Assembly (NCBI GenBank): GCA_947467395.1
Contig: CANIIC010000024.1
Location: 1 to 32,281 of the forward strand
Source: Bryobacterales bacterium
GTDB taxonomy: Bacteria > Acidobacteriota > Terriglobia > Bryobacterales > Bryobacteraceae
DNA length: 32,281 nt
Direction of reading: 5' to 3'
This document shows, piece by piece, positions 6,299-13,980 of this stretch; the stretch's first letter is position 1, and each line of letters begins with the position of its first letter. Below the pieces are notes generated by a model. The model did no database searches, was not told where the DNA came from, and worked only from the letters and a program-made list of their open reading frames with translations. The position numbers and the translations under genes are program-made.

Positions 6299-7912
6299 CT
6301 AGCGAACGTTGGTGGCCACTGTTTCCTGGGCCTTCATGCGCTTCACCAGCATGTTCTTCGACTTGCTGAGCAGTTCCTTCGCCTTGGGCATGGAATCCAT
6401 GGCTTTGAGTACCATCGGGTCCTGCTCAATCTTCACGCGTTCGCTTTCGTCGGTGCTGAAAGCCGTGATGTACATTTCGCGCTTCAGTTCCTGCTTCATC
6501 CATTCGCGATTCGCGGTGAAGTCGGCGTCGGTGAAGGTGACTTCCTTCTCCTTCAGATACGCCTTGAACTGATCGATCACAGCAGCGTCCGGCTCCCAGC
6601 CCTGCGGCAGCTTCGCGTCGCCGCGCTTGCCGAAGAAGCGGGTGGAGAAACCGAAGAAGCCGTCCTTGCGGCGCACCGAAATCTGGAACGGATTCAGCAT
6701 GGCCGGTTCGTATTTCTCATCCGGGGTGATGCCGCCGCCGCCGTACACGGTACGGCCCGAGTCCGTGGTCTTCACGTCCTGCAGGTTCTTCTGTTCCAGG
6801 TTCGAGTGCGTGTAGTAGTCGAGGAAGCTGATGTTCGAATAGTCGCGCTGAATCAGGCGACCGCTCGGCGTGTAGTAGTGCGCGGTGGTCAGCGCCAGGC
6901 CCGTGTTGTCGCCCATCGGGTAGACGGTCTGGACCAAGCCCTTGCCGAAGGTGCCTTCGCCCAGGATCCAACCACGGTCATGATCCTGCAACGCGCCGCT
7001 CACGATTTCCGCGGCGGAAGCCGTGTAGCGATCCACCAGCACCACGATCGGGTAGTCCTTGCCGGTGCCATCGGTACGCGCGGCGTAGTTCTTGTTCGGA
7101 GAATTGCGGCCCTGATGGAACACGATGAGCTCGCCCTTCTTCAGGAAGTGGCCGGCCACATCGACGCCTTCATTCAGCAGCCCGCCGGGATTCGCGCGGA
7201 GATCCAGCACCAGACCCTGGACGTTCTTCTCGCCCAGCTTCTTGAACTTATCTTCCATTTCCTGGCTGGTGTTCTCGTTAAACGATTCCACCTTGATATA
7301 AGCGACACCGGGCTTCAACATGTAGCCGCCGCTCACGCTGAAGCGCGGGATTTCGTCGCGCGTGATGTTGAACGTCAGATTCTGGTCGACGCCTTCGCGG
7401 CTGACTTGCACCTGTACCTTCGTGCCGCGCGGTCCGCGCAGCAGGTCGGCGACTTCGGTCGTGTTCAGGCCTTCGGTCTTCTTGTCATTGACCACGACGA
7501 TCACGTCCCCAGGACGGATGCCGGCCTTCGCAGCGGGTGAGCCAGGGAAGGGAGCCATCACAACGGTCTGGCCATTGCGTTGCGCCACTTGCATGCCGAC
7601 GCCGTAGTAGGTGCCGCGTTGTCCTTCACGCAGTTCCTGGAACGCTTTCGGGTCAAAGAAATTGGAGTGCGGATCGAGCGTGCGCAGCATGCCCGGGATC
7701 GCGCCCTTGTAAATCGAATTCTCGGGTTTCACCGCATCGGCGAAGTTCTTCTCCACCACGTCATAGACGGAGGAGAAGGTGCGCAAGCTTTGGCTGGCCG
7801 CGTCTTCGGATGGGGTGGCGGCGGAGGCATCTCCGCTCAAAACGATTCCCGCTCCGATGGAGCAAACCGCGATCACTACGGGGACGAGTAAATGATGACG
7901 ACGCAAGAGCAT
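6299..7912 (-). CDS. S41 family C-terminal processing peptidase (CtpA type), exported
   Basis: This serine protease of the CtpA/tail-specific protease family cleaves proteins near their C-termini outside the cytoplasm. Residues ~8-32 form a signal peptide ending ASAA. A PDZ domain (~102-175; GVGMQV, AGIRPGDVIVVVN) precedes the S41 catalytic domain. The Ser-Lys dyad is Ser299 in YTASAAEI and Lys324 in FGKGLVQ, 25 residues apart as usual. The C-terminal ~130 residues are charged and helical. Length (537) is normal. The annotated ATG at 7912 has its GGAGG only 2 nt away; TTG at codon 3 (7906) would have ideal spacing and may be the real start, with no change to the protein's function. A terminator follows directly, and the upstream gap holds its promoter and then a MerR-gene fragment. 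Confidence 0.93.
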   Translation of the reverse strand: MLLRRHHLLVPVVIAVCSIGAGIVLSGDASAATPSEDAASQSLRTFSSVYDVVEKNFADAVKPENSIYKGAIPGMLRTLDPHSNFFDPKAFQELREGQRGTYYGVGMQVAQRNGQTVVMAPFPGSPAAKAGIRPGDVIVVVNDKKTEGLNTTEVADLLRGPRGTKVQVQVSREGVDQNLTFNITRDEIPRFSVSGGYMLKPGVAYIKVESFNENTSQEMEDKFKKLGEKNVQGLVLDLRANPGGLLNEGVDVAGHFLKKGELIVFHQGRNSPNKNYAARTDGTGKDYPIVVLVDRYTASAAEIVSGALQDHDRGWILGEGTFGKGLVQTVYPMGDNTGLALTTAHYYTPSGRLIQRDYSNISFLDYYTHSNLEQKNLQDVKTTDSGRTVYGGGGITPDEKYEPAMLNPFQISVRRKDGFFGFSTRFFGKRGDAKLPQGWEPDAAVIDQFKAYLKEKEVTFTDADFTANREWMKQELKREMYITAFSTDESERVKIEQDPMVLKAMDSMPKAKELLSKSKNMLVKRMKAQETVATNVR

Positions 7913-7978
7913 AGCCTCCAGGCGCCTACAGTATACCAGCTACGGCAACCGGGGTCGCCCCTGTTTTTTGAACGAGTT

Positions 7979-8137
7979 CTAGATGGTTCGCGCGCCGCGG
8001 ACGGTGACGTTCGTTTCGATCCGGGCGGGCGGTTTACGGCCGGCTTCGGCCTTGCTCGAGTCCTTGCCCAACTCTTTCCCTAAGTCGAGCCGGCGGGCCT
8101 GATCGCTGACGCACACCAGGAACATAGCCTGACGCGC
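7979..8137 (-). pseudogene. 3' fragment of a MerR-type regulator gene
   Basis: The minus-strand translation reads ARQAMFLVCVSDQARRLDL, then a 9-10-residue insertion, then AEAGRKPPARIE and a stop. It closely matches the C-terminus of the intact MerR-type protein at 12977-13492. At the DNA level 8089-8137 and 13063-13111 agree at 47 of 49 positions. Upstream of 8137 all similarity stops abruptly, so the DNA-binding half is missing and the piece cannot act as a regulator. It is a broken paralogue or duplication scar at the left edge of the accessory patch. Confidence 0.8.
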
Positions 8138-8729
8138 ACTCCAACCCCAAGGGCACGCGCCCCTGAATCCCCGTCGCCCTGACCAGAGTGCAGGTGCGTT
8201 GCCTGCGATCAGCCCGGACAACCAGAGTGTCGCCATGGAACCTGCCGCCAACTGAACACTCTGCCCAGCGCGATAGATGGGCACGGACCTTAACCGGTGC
8301 AGCGCGCGGATCGTCCGAACGCGCGCCACCAGGTCTCCACGTTATGCCGAGTTTGAACCGTTTGCGGCGGCCGAGGTCTGGCTGGAGGGCACCTCGTTCT
8401 TGGCACGGCATTTGGAAGTACATTCGTGGAGTATCCGACCGAGTGGCTTGTAACTCCATGCAAAAAAGCGGTTGTTGAAATGCGGACGTATCCGCTCCCG
8501 AGCACGGTCGTCGCGGCCCAGCTGTCCGCAAGCTTGGCGGGACGGCTCCTCAAGCCCTCACAAGCGCGGAATACAGCCGAGCGTTCACCAAACCAGTAGT
8601 ACCTGGGTCCTGGAGTAATTGACCCGGCGTAGCGGGCCAGTTGGTACGCTAGCTACTTGACCAAAGATAGCCCGGAAATGGGGACGAAGTACCGGGACGC
8701 TTGCGTAGCGGTCGGGCACACTTGGGTTC
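8138..8729. other. Gene-free, decayed stretch with a possible secreted-protein remnant
   Basis: No intact gene is supported in these 592 bp. On the minus strand at about 8140-8330, reading AAGSMATLWLSGLIAGNAP and then, in another frame, ATGIQGRVPLGLE resembles the start of the Solibacter-type C-terminal domain of secreted proteins (a PGSxxxLxGSGL motif then a VPL(S)LNGV-like motif). A frame change between the two pieces and stops around them suggest a decayed fragment. From about 8331 to 8729 I recognise nothing; the last part must hold the promoter of the collagen-like gene. Confidence 0.3.
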
Positions 8730-10163
8730 ATGCACGTCCGTCAGTTTGCTCACAGACTTCAACGTCTTTCCATCTCCTTCGCGTTCAGCGTTCTTGGGGC
8801 CCTGTGCCTATCGGCGGGAGCTCGGGGGCAAACGGCGTTCGTGAGTTCGGATTCTTGGCTCGATTCTACGGGCGCGATCAGCAGCAACCCGTTGGCGGAC
8901 GCGCGAGCGCTCCCTCGTGCCCCACGTCTCTCCGGACAATCGAACGGAATCGACGCGCATCTCTACGTCAGTAAAGATAAGAAAGCCCTCATTCAGTTCA
9001 ACCTTGAGCGCTTCCAGAACAGAATCCGGACAAGCCAGAGCTTCTCCGCCAACTTGGTTTTCCACGTGAATGCAGCCTCTGGATCTACCGGATGGGTTGC
9101 CGTATCCCAGGTCACGTCTCCATGGTCTGAATCTGACGTGAGTTGGTCAAATCCTCCGCTAGCCACTGAACCCCTCGTCACGATTCCGGTTCCTGCACCT
9201 CAGTTGTTCTACTCCGTGGATGTAACCGCGATGGTGAGGGAGTGGCTGGCAACTCCGTCCACCAACTTCGGGCTTCAGCTTTCTGGAACAACGTCCGACA
9301 TGTTGATTTCGATCGACAGTAAGGAAAATGATCTCACCAGCCAGCCGGCAAGGATCGAATTTATCTTTGACGCTGATTCCACGGCCCCAACTGCAATGGA
9401 TCTTTCGAGTCTCCGGGGTGAACAAGGCCCGGAAGGGCCGAAAGGAGAGGCTGGTCCTCAGGGGCCAAAAGGTGATGCCGGAGCACGCGGTTCTCAGGGT
9501 CCCCAGGGATTGAAGGGCGACACGGGCGCTCAGGGTCCCCAGGGATTGAAGGGCGACACGGGCGCTCAGGGTCTCCAGGGATTGAAGGGCGACACCGGTG
9601 CTCAGGGTCCCCAGGGATTGAAGGGCGACACGGGCGCTCAGGGTCTCCAGGGATTGAAGGGCGACACCGGTGCTCAGGGTCCCCAGGGATTGAAGGGCGA
9701 CACCGGCGCTCAGGGTCCTCAGGGATTGAAGGGCGAGACCGGTGCTCAGGGTCCTCAGGGATTGAAGGGCGAGACCGGTGCTCGGGGTCCTCAGGGATTG
9801 AAGGGCGACACCGGTGCTCAGGGTCCTCAGGGCTTTCAGGGGATTCCGGGAATTCAAGGCACTCAAGGACCAGCTGGAACGAATGGTGTAGTGGCGACCT
9901 ACAGTAACACCGGCACGCCACAGACGAACATGCACGCAGTCGTGGGAAGTGTAATCGCGAATTCGGGAAATCCAAAGAGTGCCACAGTGACGCTGTCCGG
10001 AGCCGCCGCGTTCTCCAGCGGCAGCAGCTATCGGTGTCTGCTGCAAAATCGCAGCAACATGGAAACCCTGCAACTGACCACTGCCGGGGGATCCAGCTTC
10101 ACCATTCAGACCAGTGCCACCACCGGTTCTGTAAATATTGATTACATCTGCATGGGTAACTGA
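8730..10163 (+). CDS. Secreted DNRLRE-domain protein with collagen-like Gly-X-Y repeats
   Basis: This 477-residue surface or secreted protein begins with a signal peptide (residues ~1-34, ending ARGQ). Residues ~35-220 look like a DNRLRE/CBM-like beta domain: LIQFNLERF, TSPWSESDVSWSNPP, YSVDVTAMVREWL and a final PARIEF are typical. Residues ~231-385 are uninterrupted Gly-X-Y triplets, mostly the 12-residue unit GPQGLKGDTGAQ, able to form a collagen-like triple helix. A C-terminal ~90-residue domain ending DYICMGN follows, possibly a trimerising beta domain. Its stop codon is the first TGA of the left inverted repeat of the IS3-type remnant, so the original end may have been altered, though it looks nearly complete. 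No strong ribosome-binding site is visible. A cell-surface structural or adhesive role is inferred. Confidence 0.85.
   Translation: MHVRQFAHRLQRLSISFAFSVLGALCLSAGARGQTAFVSSDSWLDSTGAISSNPLADARALPRAPRLSGQSNGIDAHLYVSKDKKALIQFNLERFQNRIRTSQSFSANLVFHVNAASGSTGWVAVSQVTSPWSESDVSWSNPPLATEPLVTIPVPAPQLFYSVDVTAMVREWLATPSTNFGLQLSGTTSDMLISIDSKENDLTSQPARIEFIFDADSTAPTAMDLSSLRGEQGPEGPKGEAGPQGPKGDAGARGSQGPQGLKGDTGAQGPQGLKGDTGAQGLQGLKGDTGAQGPQGLKGDTGAQGLQGLKGDTGAQGPQGLKGDTGAQGPQGLKGETGAQGPQGLKGETGARGPQGLKGDTGAQGPQGFQGIPGIQGTQGPAGTNGVVATYSNTGTPQTNMHAVVGSVIANSGNPKSATVTLSGAAAFSSGSSYRCLLQNRSNMETLQLTTAGGSSFTIQTSATTGSVNIDYICMGN
9498..9833 (+). repeat. 36-bp coding tandem repeat (nine full copies plus a partial)
   Basis: Nine full 36-bp units start at 9498, 9534 and so on to 9786, followed by 12 bp of a tenth. 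Each encodes GPQGLKGDTGAQ or a one- or two-residue variant (GLQ; GET; GAR). Units 2-3 and 4-5 form two near-identical 72-bp blocks, which points to recent duplication by slippage or unequal exchange. Copy number is expected to vary between strains, always in frame. Confidence 0.95.
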
Positions 10164-10225
10164 CCTGACCGGGCTTTTCTGTACCAGCCTGATAGCGAGA
10201 CTGAATTCAGGAAGGACCGGGAAAG

Positions 10226-10503
10226 ATCCCAAGGAAGACCTTTATGCCAGAGCAGATCGTGGGGGAGCTGCGGCAGGTAGAGGTGCTGATCGGACAAGGG
10301 CGGACGGTAGGCCGGGGTGCCGAGAGCCGGAGATATCGGAGCAGACGTTCTACCGGTAGCCGAAAGAGTGCGGCGGTCTGCAGATCGAGCAAGTGCGGAA
10401 GCTGAAAGATCTGGAGAGAGAAAATGCAAGGCTGCGGCGAGCGGTGGCTGAGTTGACCGCAGAAAAGCAAGCGCTGAAGGATATCGCGGAGGGAAACTTC
10501 TAA
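10226..10503 (+). pseudogene. IS3-family orfA remnant (frameshifted)
   Basis: Pieces of the orfA helix-turn-helix protein are readable in different frames: FMPEQIVGELRQVEVLIGQG, then CREPEISEQTFYR, a stop where the family has Trp, and then GGLQIEQVRKLKDLERENAR followed by LRRAVAELTAEKQALKDIAEGNF. The last part is the leucine zipper and normal end of orfA, stopping at 10503. At least one frameshift near 10310 and a stop near 10357 inactivate it. It would have bound the IS ends and provided the fused transposase N-terminus. Confidence 0.85.
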
Positions 10504-10666
10504 GTCCCGAGCCGCCCAGGGAAGCCGTCGGACACGCCCGCCAGCAAGGCATCAGTGAACGGCGGGCGTGCCGATTGGTGGGCGCGTGGACTACAATACC
10601 CGGCGGCCACACAGCGCCTTGGGCTACCGTCCGCCTCCCCCGGCAGCCTGGATCGCGGCCGCTTGA
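10503..10666 (+). pseudogene. IS3-family orfB remnant with the catalytic core deleted
   Basis: The reading starts SPEPPREAVGHARQQGISER, RACRLVGAW, the start of an IS3 transposase orfB. It then jumps, with a frame change near 10580-10590, to VDYNTRRPHSALGYRPPPP and a stop at 10664-10666. That second part is the conserved extreme C-terminus. The whole DDE integrase core (over 200 residues) between them is missing, so one deletion removed most of the gene. Confidence 0.85.
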
Positions 10667-10835
10667 GCCTTTCGGGTCACTTCTTCAGCGTTGGTCTGGG
10701 GCAAGGGCCTCAAACGCCGCTCCTTGCCCCACGCCCCCTTCCCGCTTTCCACACTCTCTGTCGGACTGGTACAAATACCGGGCTGGTCACTGTTGCTTGG
10801 TACTTTACGTTGCAATTCCCGGCGCACCGCAAATG

Positions 10836-10908
10836 TTGACGAACTTGTCAATGTATACGGACACGGTTTTGACAACTCGTTGACATTTTGGCCTCAGATC
10901 GGATGTAG
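10836..10908 (+). promoter_or_regulatory. TTGAC/GTCAA repeat cluster and probable promoter of the haloperoxidase gene
   Basis: TTGAC-N6-GTCAA (10836-10851) forms a dyad, and TTGACA recurs at 10869-10874 and 10880-10885, an 11-bp period that places both on one helix face. TTGACA at 10880 is a perfect -35 box, with a weak -10-like TGTAGC 18 bp later. The cluster starts 46 bp after the IS end and 41 bp before the gene start at 10949 is reached. It may be an operator for an unknown regulator. Confidence 0.45.
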
Positions 10909-10948
10909 CCTGCTTGATAGGAAATTCATAAGGCAGGTATTTCAGGTC

Positions 10949-12601
10949 ATGAATGAGAAGCGTTTTTCGAACCCCAGAACGAAAAAGACGGTCACCGGCC
11001 GCCGCGGTTTTCTCGCCAAATCCATGGCGGCGGCGCTCGGCGTCGGTATCACAGATACGACGGCGATGGCTGGTACGAATGGATCGTCCTCAGGTGGTTC
11101 TGAGCGGCTCGAAACCGCGAAGCGCATTCGGGTGGACGCGGCCGCTTTTCACGCGGCTCAAGGTGAGCCGCTGCACCCGAAGAACGAGGATCAAACTGCT
11201 TACCCCCGGAACATTGCCAGCTTTTCCAAGACACTTCCCCACGGCCCGGATGGTGAAGTAGACGCGAACGCATTTGGACAGTTGAAGCGTGCGCTTTCGA
11301 CCGGGGAGGGCGCGGATTTTGCGACGATCCCGATGGGCGGCTCTGGAAAACTCATCAATCCTCGGGCCTCCTTCGCGTTTCAACTCGAGGGAGCGGATCC
11401 CTGCCAGTTCAGCATCCCGGCAGCTCCCTCGTTTAACAGCGCGGAATGTGCTGGGGAAATGGTGGAATTATATTGGCAAGCGCTCACCCGTGACATTCCG
11501 TTCGCGGCCTACGATTCAGATTCTGTGATCGCCCAGGCGGCACGGGACGTGAGCAGACTTTCTGCATTTCGTGGTCCGAAGGCGTCCGGCATTGTCACGC
11601 CTGCCACAATCTTCCGCGGATCCACTGCCGGGGAATTGATCGGCCCCTATCTTTCCCAGTTTCTGATTAAGCCGATTCCGGTCGGCGCCTCCGTTCTTCA
11701 GCAACAGTTCAAGGTGCCGGTTCCTGGTTTGGACTATCTGGTCTACTTCGATGAGTGGCTGGCCAATCAAAACGGCGTCGCTCCAACGCGGGCGATTTCG
11801 CTTGATCCGCAACCGCGCTACATTCGCAATGGGCGAGATCTGGCGTGGTTTGTGCATCACGATTTCAGCTTCCAAATCTTTTTGTCTACTGCGTTGATGC
11901 TGACGTCATACGGAACGGGAGCCATTCATCCGAACAACCCGTACTTGAGGACCACAACCGAAGCGGGATTTGCGACGTTCGGCGCTCCGAACATTCTCGA
12001 TATGGTTGTGCGAGCCGCGAACTATGCTCTTCGAGCAGCTTGGTTTCAGAAGTGGACCGTGCATATGCGCCTGCGTCCAGAGGTATACGCTGCGCGCGTG
12101 CATCAGGTGGTGGCCCGGGTCAAGAACTATCCGGTTCACCCGGAGGTTCTGCGTTCCGATGCTCTGACCCGCTTGGTTGCGCGAACCGGAAGTGCTCTCC
12201 TGCCGCTCTCTTATCCGGAGGGAAGCCCCGCTCATCCGGCGTATCCATCCGGACATGCAACCATTGCCGGTGCATGCGTCACCATGCTGAAGGCATTCTT
12301 CAATGAGGATTTTCTGGTGCCATCGCCGTCCGCGGTGGCGGGCGACGGCCTGTCCCTTCTTCCGTATGCAGGGAACCTTCGGGTGGGGGACGAACTGAAC
12401 AAACTCGCCTCGAACGTCGCGATCGGGCGGAATGCGGCGGGTGTGCATTACCGATCTGATGCCATGGACGGATTGCGTTTGGGCGAGGATGTCGCGATTG
12501 AAATTCTCCGGGATACATTGAGAACATTCCGCGAACAGTTTTCGAGCTTCACCTTCCGGCGCTTTGATGGAACCACTTGCGTCGTGATGCTCCAGCGATA
12601 A
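10949..12601 (+). CDS. Tat-exported vanadium-dependent haloperoxidase
   Basis: The enzyme would oxidise halides with hydrogen peroxide at a vanadate centre outside the cytoplasm. From ATG 10949 it has 550 residues. The frame is open further upstream, but that part is IS sequence, so the downstream ATG is chosen. A twin-arginine signal GRRGFLAKSMAAALG follows the basic N-terminus. Vanadate ligands are visible: Lys368 and Arg376 in KWTVHMRLRP, Ser434-Gly435-His436 in YPSGHATIAG, and Arg494 and His500 in GRNAAGVH. The Lys-to-Arg distance of 8 and Arg-to-His distance of 6 match the algal bromoperoxidase-type family rather than the fungal chloroperoxidase type. Halide preference cannot be told from sequence. 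It sits alone in the accessory patch, just after a dead IS element, with a TTGAC-repeat promoter region. Confidence 0.9.
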   Translation: MNEKRFSNPRTKKTVTGRRGFLAKSMAAALGVGITDTTAMAGTNGSSSGGSERLETAKRIRVDAAAFHAAQGEPLHPKNEDQTAYPRNIASFSKTLPHGPDGEVDANAFGQLKRALSTGEGADFATIPMGGSGKLINPRASFAFQLEGADPCQFSIPAAPSFNSAECAGEMVELYWQALTRDIPFAAYDSDSVIAQAARDVSRLSAFRGPKASGIVTPATIFRGSTAGELIGPYLSQFLIKPIPVGASVLQQQFKVPVPGLDYLVYFDEWLANQNGVAPTRAISLDPQPRYIRNGRDLAWFVHHDFSFQIFLSTALMLTSYGTGAIHPNNPYLRTTTEAGFATFGAPNILDMVVRAANYALRAAWFQKWTVHMRLRPEVYAARVHQVVARVKNYPVHPEVLRSDALTRLVARTGSALLPLSYPEGSPAHPAYPSGHATIAGACVTMLKAFFNEDFLVPSPSAVAGDGLSLLPYAGNLRVGDELNKLASNVAIGRNAAGVHYRSDAMDGLRLGEDVAIEILRDTLRTFREQFSSFTFRRFDGTTCVVMLQR

Positions 12602-12976
12602 CTGCACTTCCGACGCGGCGACTTCCTGCAAACGTCGCTCTGGTGGCAGGAAGGTCTGGAGTCTGGAAAGGAATACCTGTCTCGGTAGAGCTCGAAAGTA
12701 CGGATCGAAGCGCTCTCGCCGAGCAAAAGATCGCGGCTTTATCTGGACTCGTCTATCTGCGGGTACAACCGGCCAGGAAGTTGCTGCTTGTAATCCCTGT
12801 GGGCTCCAACCGAGGAACTGCAGTTGATCGAGCGATCATGCGTTCCCAAATTAGTCCCCGGAACAGCATAGTGGAGCGAGCGGACTGGCCAACCCCTGCT
12901 TGGGGGCATGTCGTCTTCCACGGGTGCCAAAGCTTCTGGTAGATCCAGATTGTCGAGCAGTGCGGGAGGCTGCTTA
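12602..12976. other. Gene-free stretch between haloperoxidase and MerR-type gene
   Basis: Short open frames exist on both strands, but none has a recognisable family or a good ribosome-binding site. The only structure I note is a 14-bp dyad TGATCG-AG-CGATCA at 12825-12838. No T-rich terminator hairpin is seen after the haloperoxidase stop. Confidence 0.4.
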
Positions 12977-13492
12977 CTAGCTGCTACGGGCGCGGCGGGC
13001 CGCCAAGCTGTTTTCAATTCGAACCGGCGGCTTGCGTCCGGCTTCGGGCTTGCTCAGATCCAGCCGGCGAGCCTGATCGCTGACGCACACCAGGAACATG
13101 GCCTGACGCGCGTTCTTCAGGATGTCGATGATGCGGTCCTGACGATCTTCGAGATAAATCGACTTGCCGTCGGTCACCAGATGCAGGTCGGAATCGGCCG
13201 TCATGACTTCGGCCAGCCGGCGGCCCATTTCCTTCTGCAGGAAGCGCAGCACGCGGCGAATCTTTTGCAGCGAAAAACCCTTGCGGCGCAATTCGGCGAT
13301 CACCGTGATCTCCACGACTTCGGCAGGGAAGTACACGCGGCGGTGCCCTTCGTGCCGGGGCGACACGACTTTGCGTTCGTCCCACCACTGCAATTGGCGC
13401 AGACTTACTCCGGCGATGGTGGAAACATCGCTGGAAGAGTAGGTCTTTTCCTCGACGTGTTGCTCCGTGCGAGTCTTGCGAGCTTTAAACAT
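12977..13492 (-). CDS. MerR-type transcriptional regulator
   Basis: From ATG 13492 the protein has 171 residues. Residues ~17-85 are a winged MerR helix-turn-helix: TYSSSDVSTIAGVSLRQLQWWD, then RRVYF and a helix with LRRKGFSLQKIRRVL. The C-terminal ~80 residues hold LHLVTDGKSIYLEDR and ARQAMFLVCVSDQARRLDL and lack the cysteine pairs of metal-sensing MerR proteins, so the signal is unknown. A GTG at 13543 is in frame upstream, but a likely promoter (TTGCAT, 16 bp, TACAAT at 13540-13535 on the minus strand) lies between the two, so the ATG is preferred. The gene is divergent from the DUF302 gene, 86 bp away. A truncated copy of its 3' part lies at 7979-8137. Confidence 0.85.
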   Translation of the reverse strand: MFKARKTRTEQHVEEKTYSSSDVSTIAGVSLRQLQWWDERKVVSPRHEGHRRVYFPAEVVEITVIAELRRKGFSLQKIRRVLRFLQKEMGRRLAEVMTADSDLHLVTDGKSIYLEDRQDRIIDILKNARQAMFLVCVSDQARRLDLSKPEAGRKPPVRIENSLAARRARSS

Positions 13493-13534
13493 AACGGTGT
13501 GCTTCCGTTCTCCGACGTTGGCTACGACCTTTCG

Positions 13535-13562
13535 ATTGTACACGGCTCAGTACTACATGCAA
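13535..13562 (-). promoter_or_regulatory. Putative promoter of the MerR-type gene
   Basis: On the minus strand TTGCAT (13562-13557), a 16-bp spacer and TACAAT (13540-13535) precede the gene. The -10 matches the consensus at five of six positions, the -35 at three. Its place downstream of the alternative GTG start supports ATG 13492. Confidence 0.4.
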
Positions 13563-13578
13563 CAGGGGGCTACATGCT

Positions 13579-13980
13579 ATGGTTCCAGATGTCATGCTCC
13601 TGACCATCCACAGCAACAGAACCCTTCCTGAAATCGAACAGGCACTTCATGAATCGGCTGCTCGTCACAAGTTCGGGATACTCGCCACGCATGATCTGCG
13701 CGAGACGATGAACAAGAAGGGCGTCGAGTTCAATACGGACGTGCGGATCTACGAAGTCTGCAATCCGATGCAGGCGAAAAAGGTCCTGGAAGCCAACGGC
13801 GCTGTGTCGACCGCGCTGCCCTGCCGGATCTCGGTCTATCAGGCGCCGGAAGGCGGCTACAACCTCGCGACCTTGCAGCCGACGGTGCTGATGCAGATGT
13901 TCGGGTCCGCTGCGCTAGGCCCTGTGGCCCAGGAAGTGGAGCAAGTGCTGCAGGAAATGATGGCCGACGCAGCGGGCTAG
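13579..13980 (+). CDS. DUF302 family protein
   Basis: The 133-residue protein follows the DUF302 pattern: an N-terminal [25 protein letters not shown], then [26 protein letters not shown], a central LPCRISVYQ and a C-terminal [13 protein letters not shown], with a helical tail. The family binds unknown small ligands or lipids; no enzyme activity is established to my knowledge. The stop TAG overlaps the stop of the convergent thiS in a shared CTAG. A GGGGG run lies 9 nt before the ATG at 13579; ATG 13594 is an alternative. Divergence from a MerR-type regulator suggests that regulator controls it, which is inference. Confidence 0.85.
   Translation: MVPDVMLLTIHSNRTLPEIEQALHESAARHKFGILATHDLRETMNKKGVEFNTDVRIYEVCNPMQAKKVLEANGAVSTALPCRISVYQAPEGGYNLATLQPTVLMQMFGSAALGPVAQEVEQVLQEMMADAAG

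Larger units (their letters stand above)
10161..10789 (+). mobile_element. Internally deleted IS3-family insertion sequence
   Basis: The ends form imperfect inverted repeats: the left begins TGACCTGACCGGGC with TGTACCAGCC at 10180-10189, and the right end read inward begins TGACCAGCCCGG with TGTACCAGTCC. Between them lie remnants of orfA and orfB. At 629 bp it is about half the usual IS3 size, so it cannot transpose on its own. No convincing target duplication is seen (GTAAC to the left, CTGTT to the right), which suggests age or rearrangement. Confidence 0.8.

Noticed and set aside
6284-7540. 418-codon open frame opposite the S41 protease
   Set aside because: Antisense shadow; it begins at the terminator hairpin and has biased His/Val/Arg content.
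9498-9833. Regular 36-bp repeats resembling a CRISPR array
   Set aside because: The units are contiguous with no spacers and lie in frame in a collagen-like gene, so they are coding tandem repeats.
10154-10796. Target-site duplication of the IS remnant
   Set aside because: Bases flanking the two inverted repeats (GTAAC and CTGTT) do not match.
10691-10948. N-terminal extension of the haloperoxidase frame
   Set aside because: It reads through IS sequence and the promoter region; the Tat signal begins right after ATG 10949.
12577-12942. Open frames after the haloperoxidase gene
   Set aside because: No family, no ribosome-binding site, and the first overlaps the end of the haloperoxidase in another frame.
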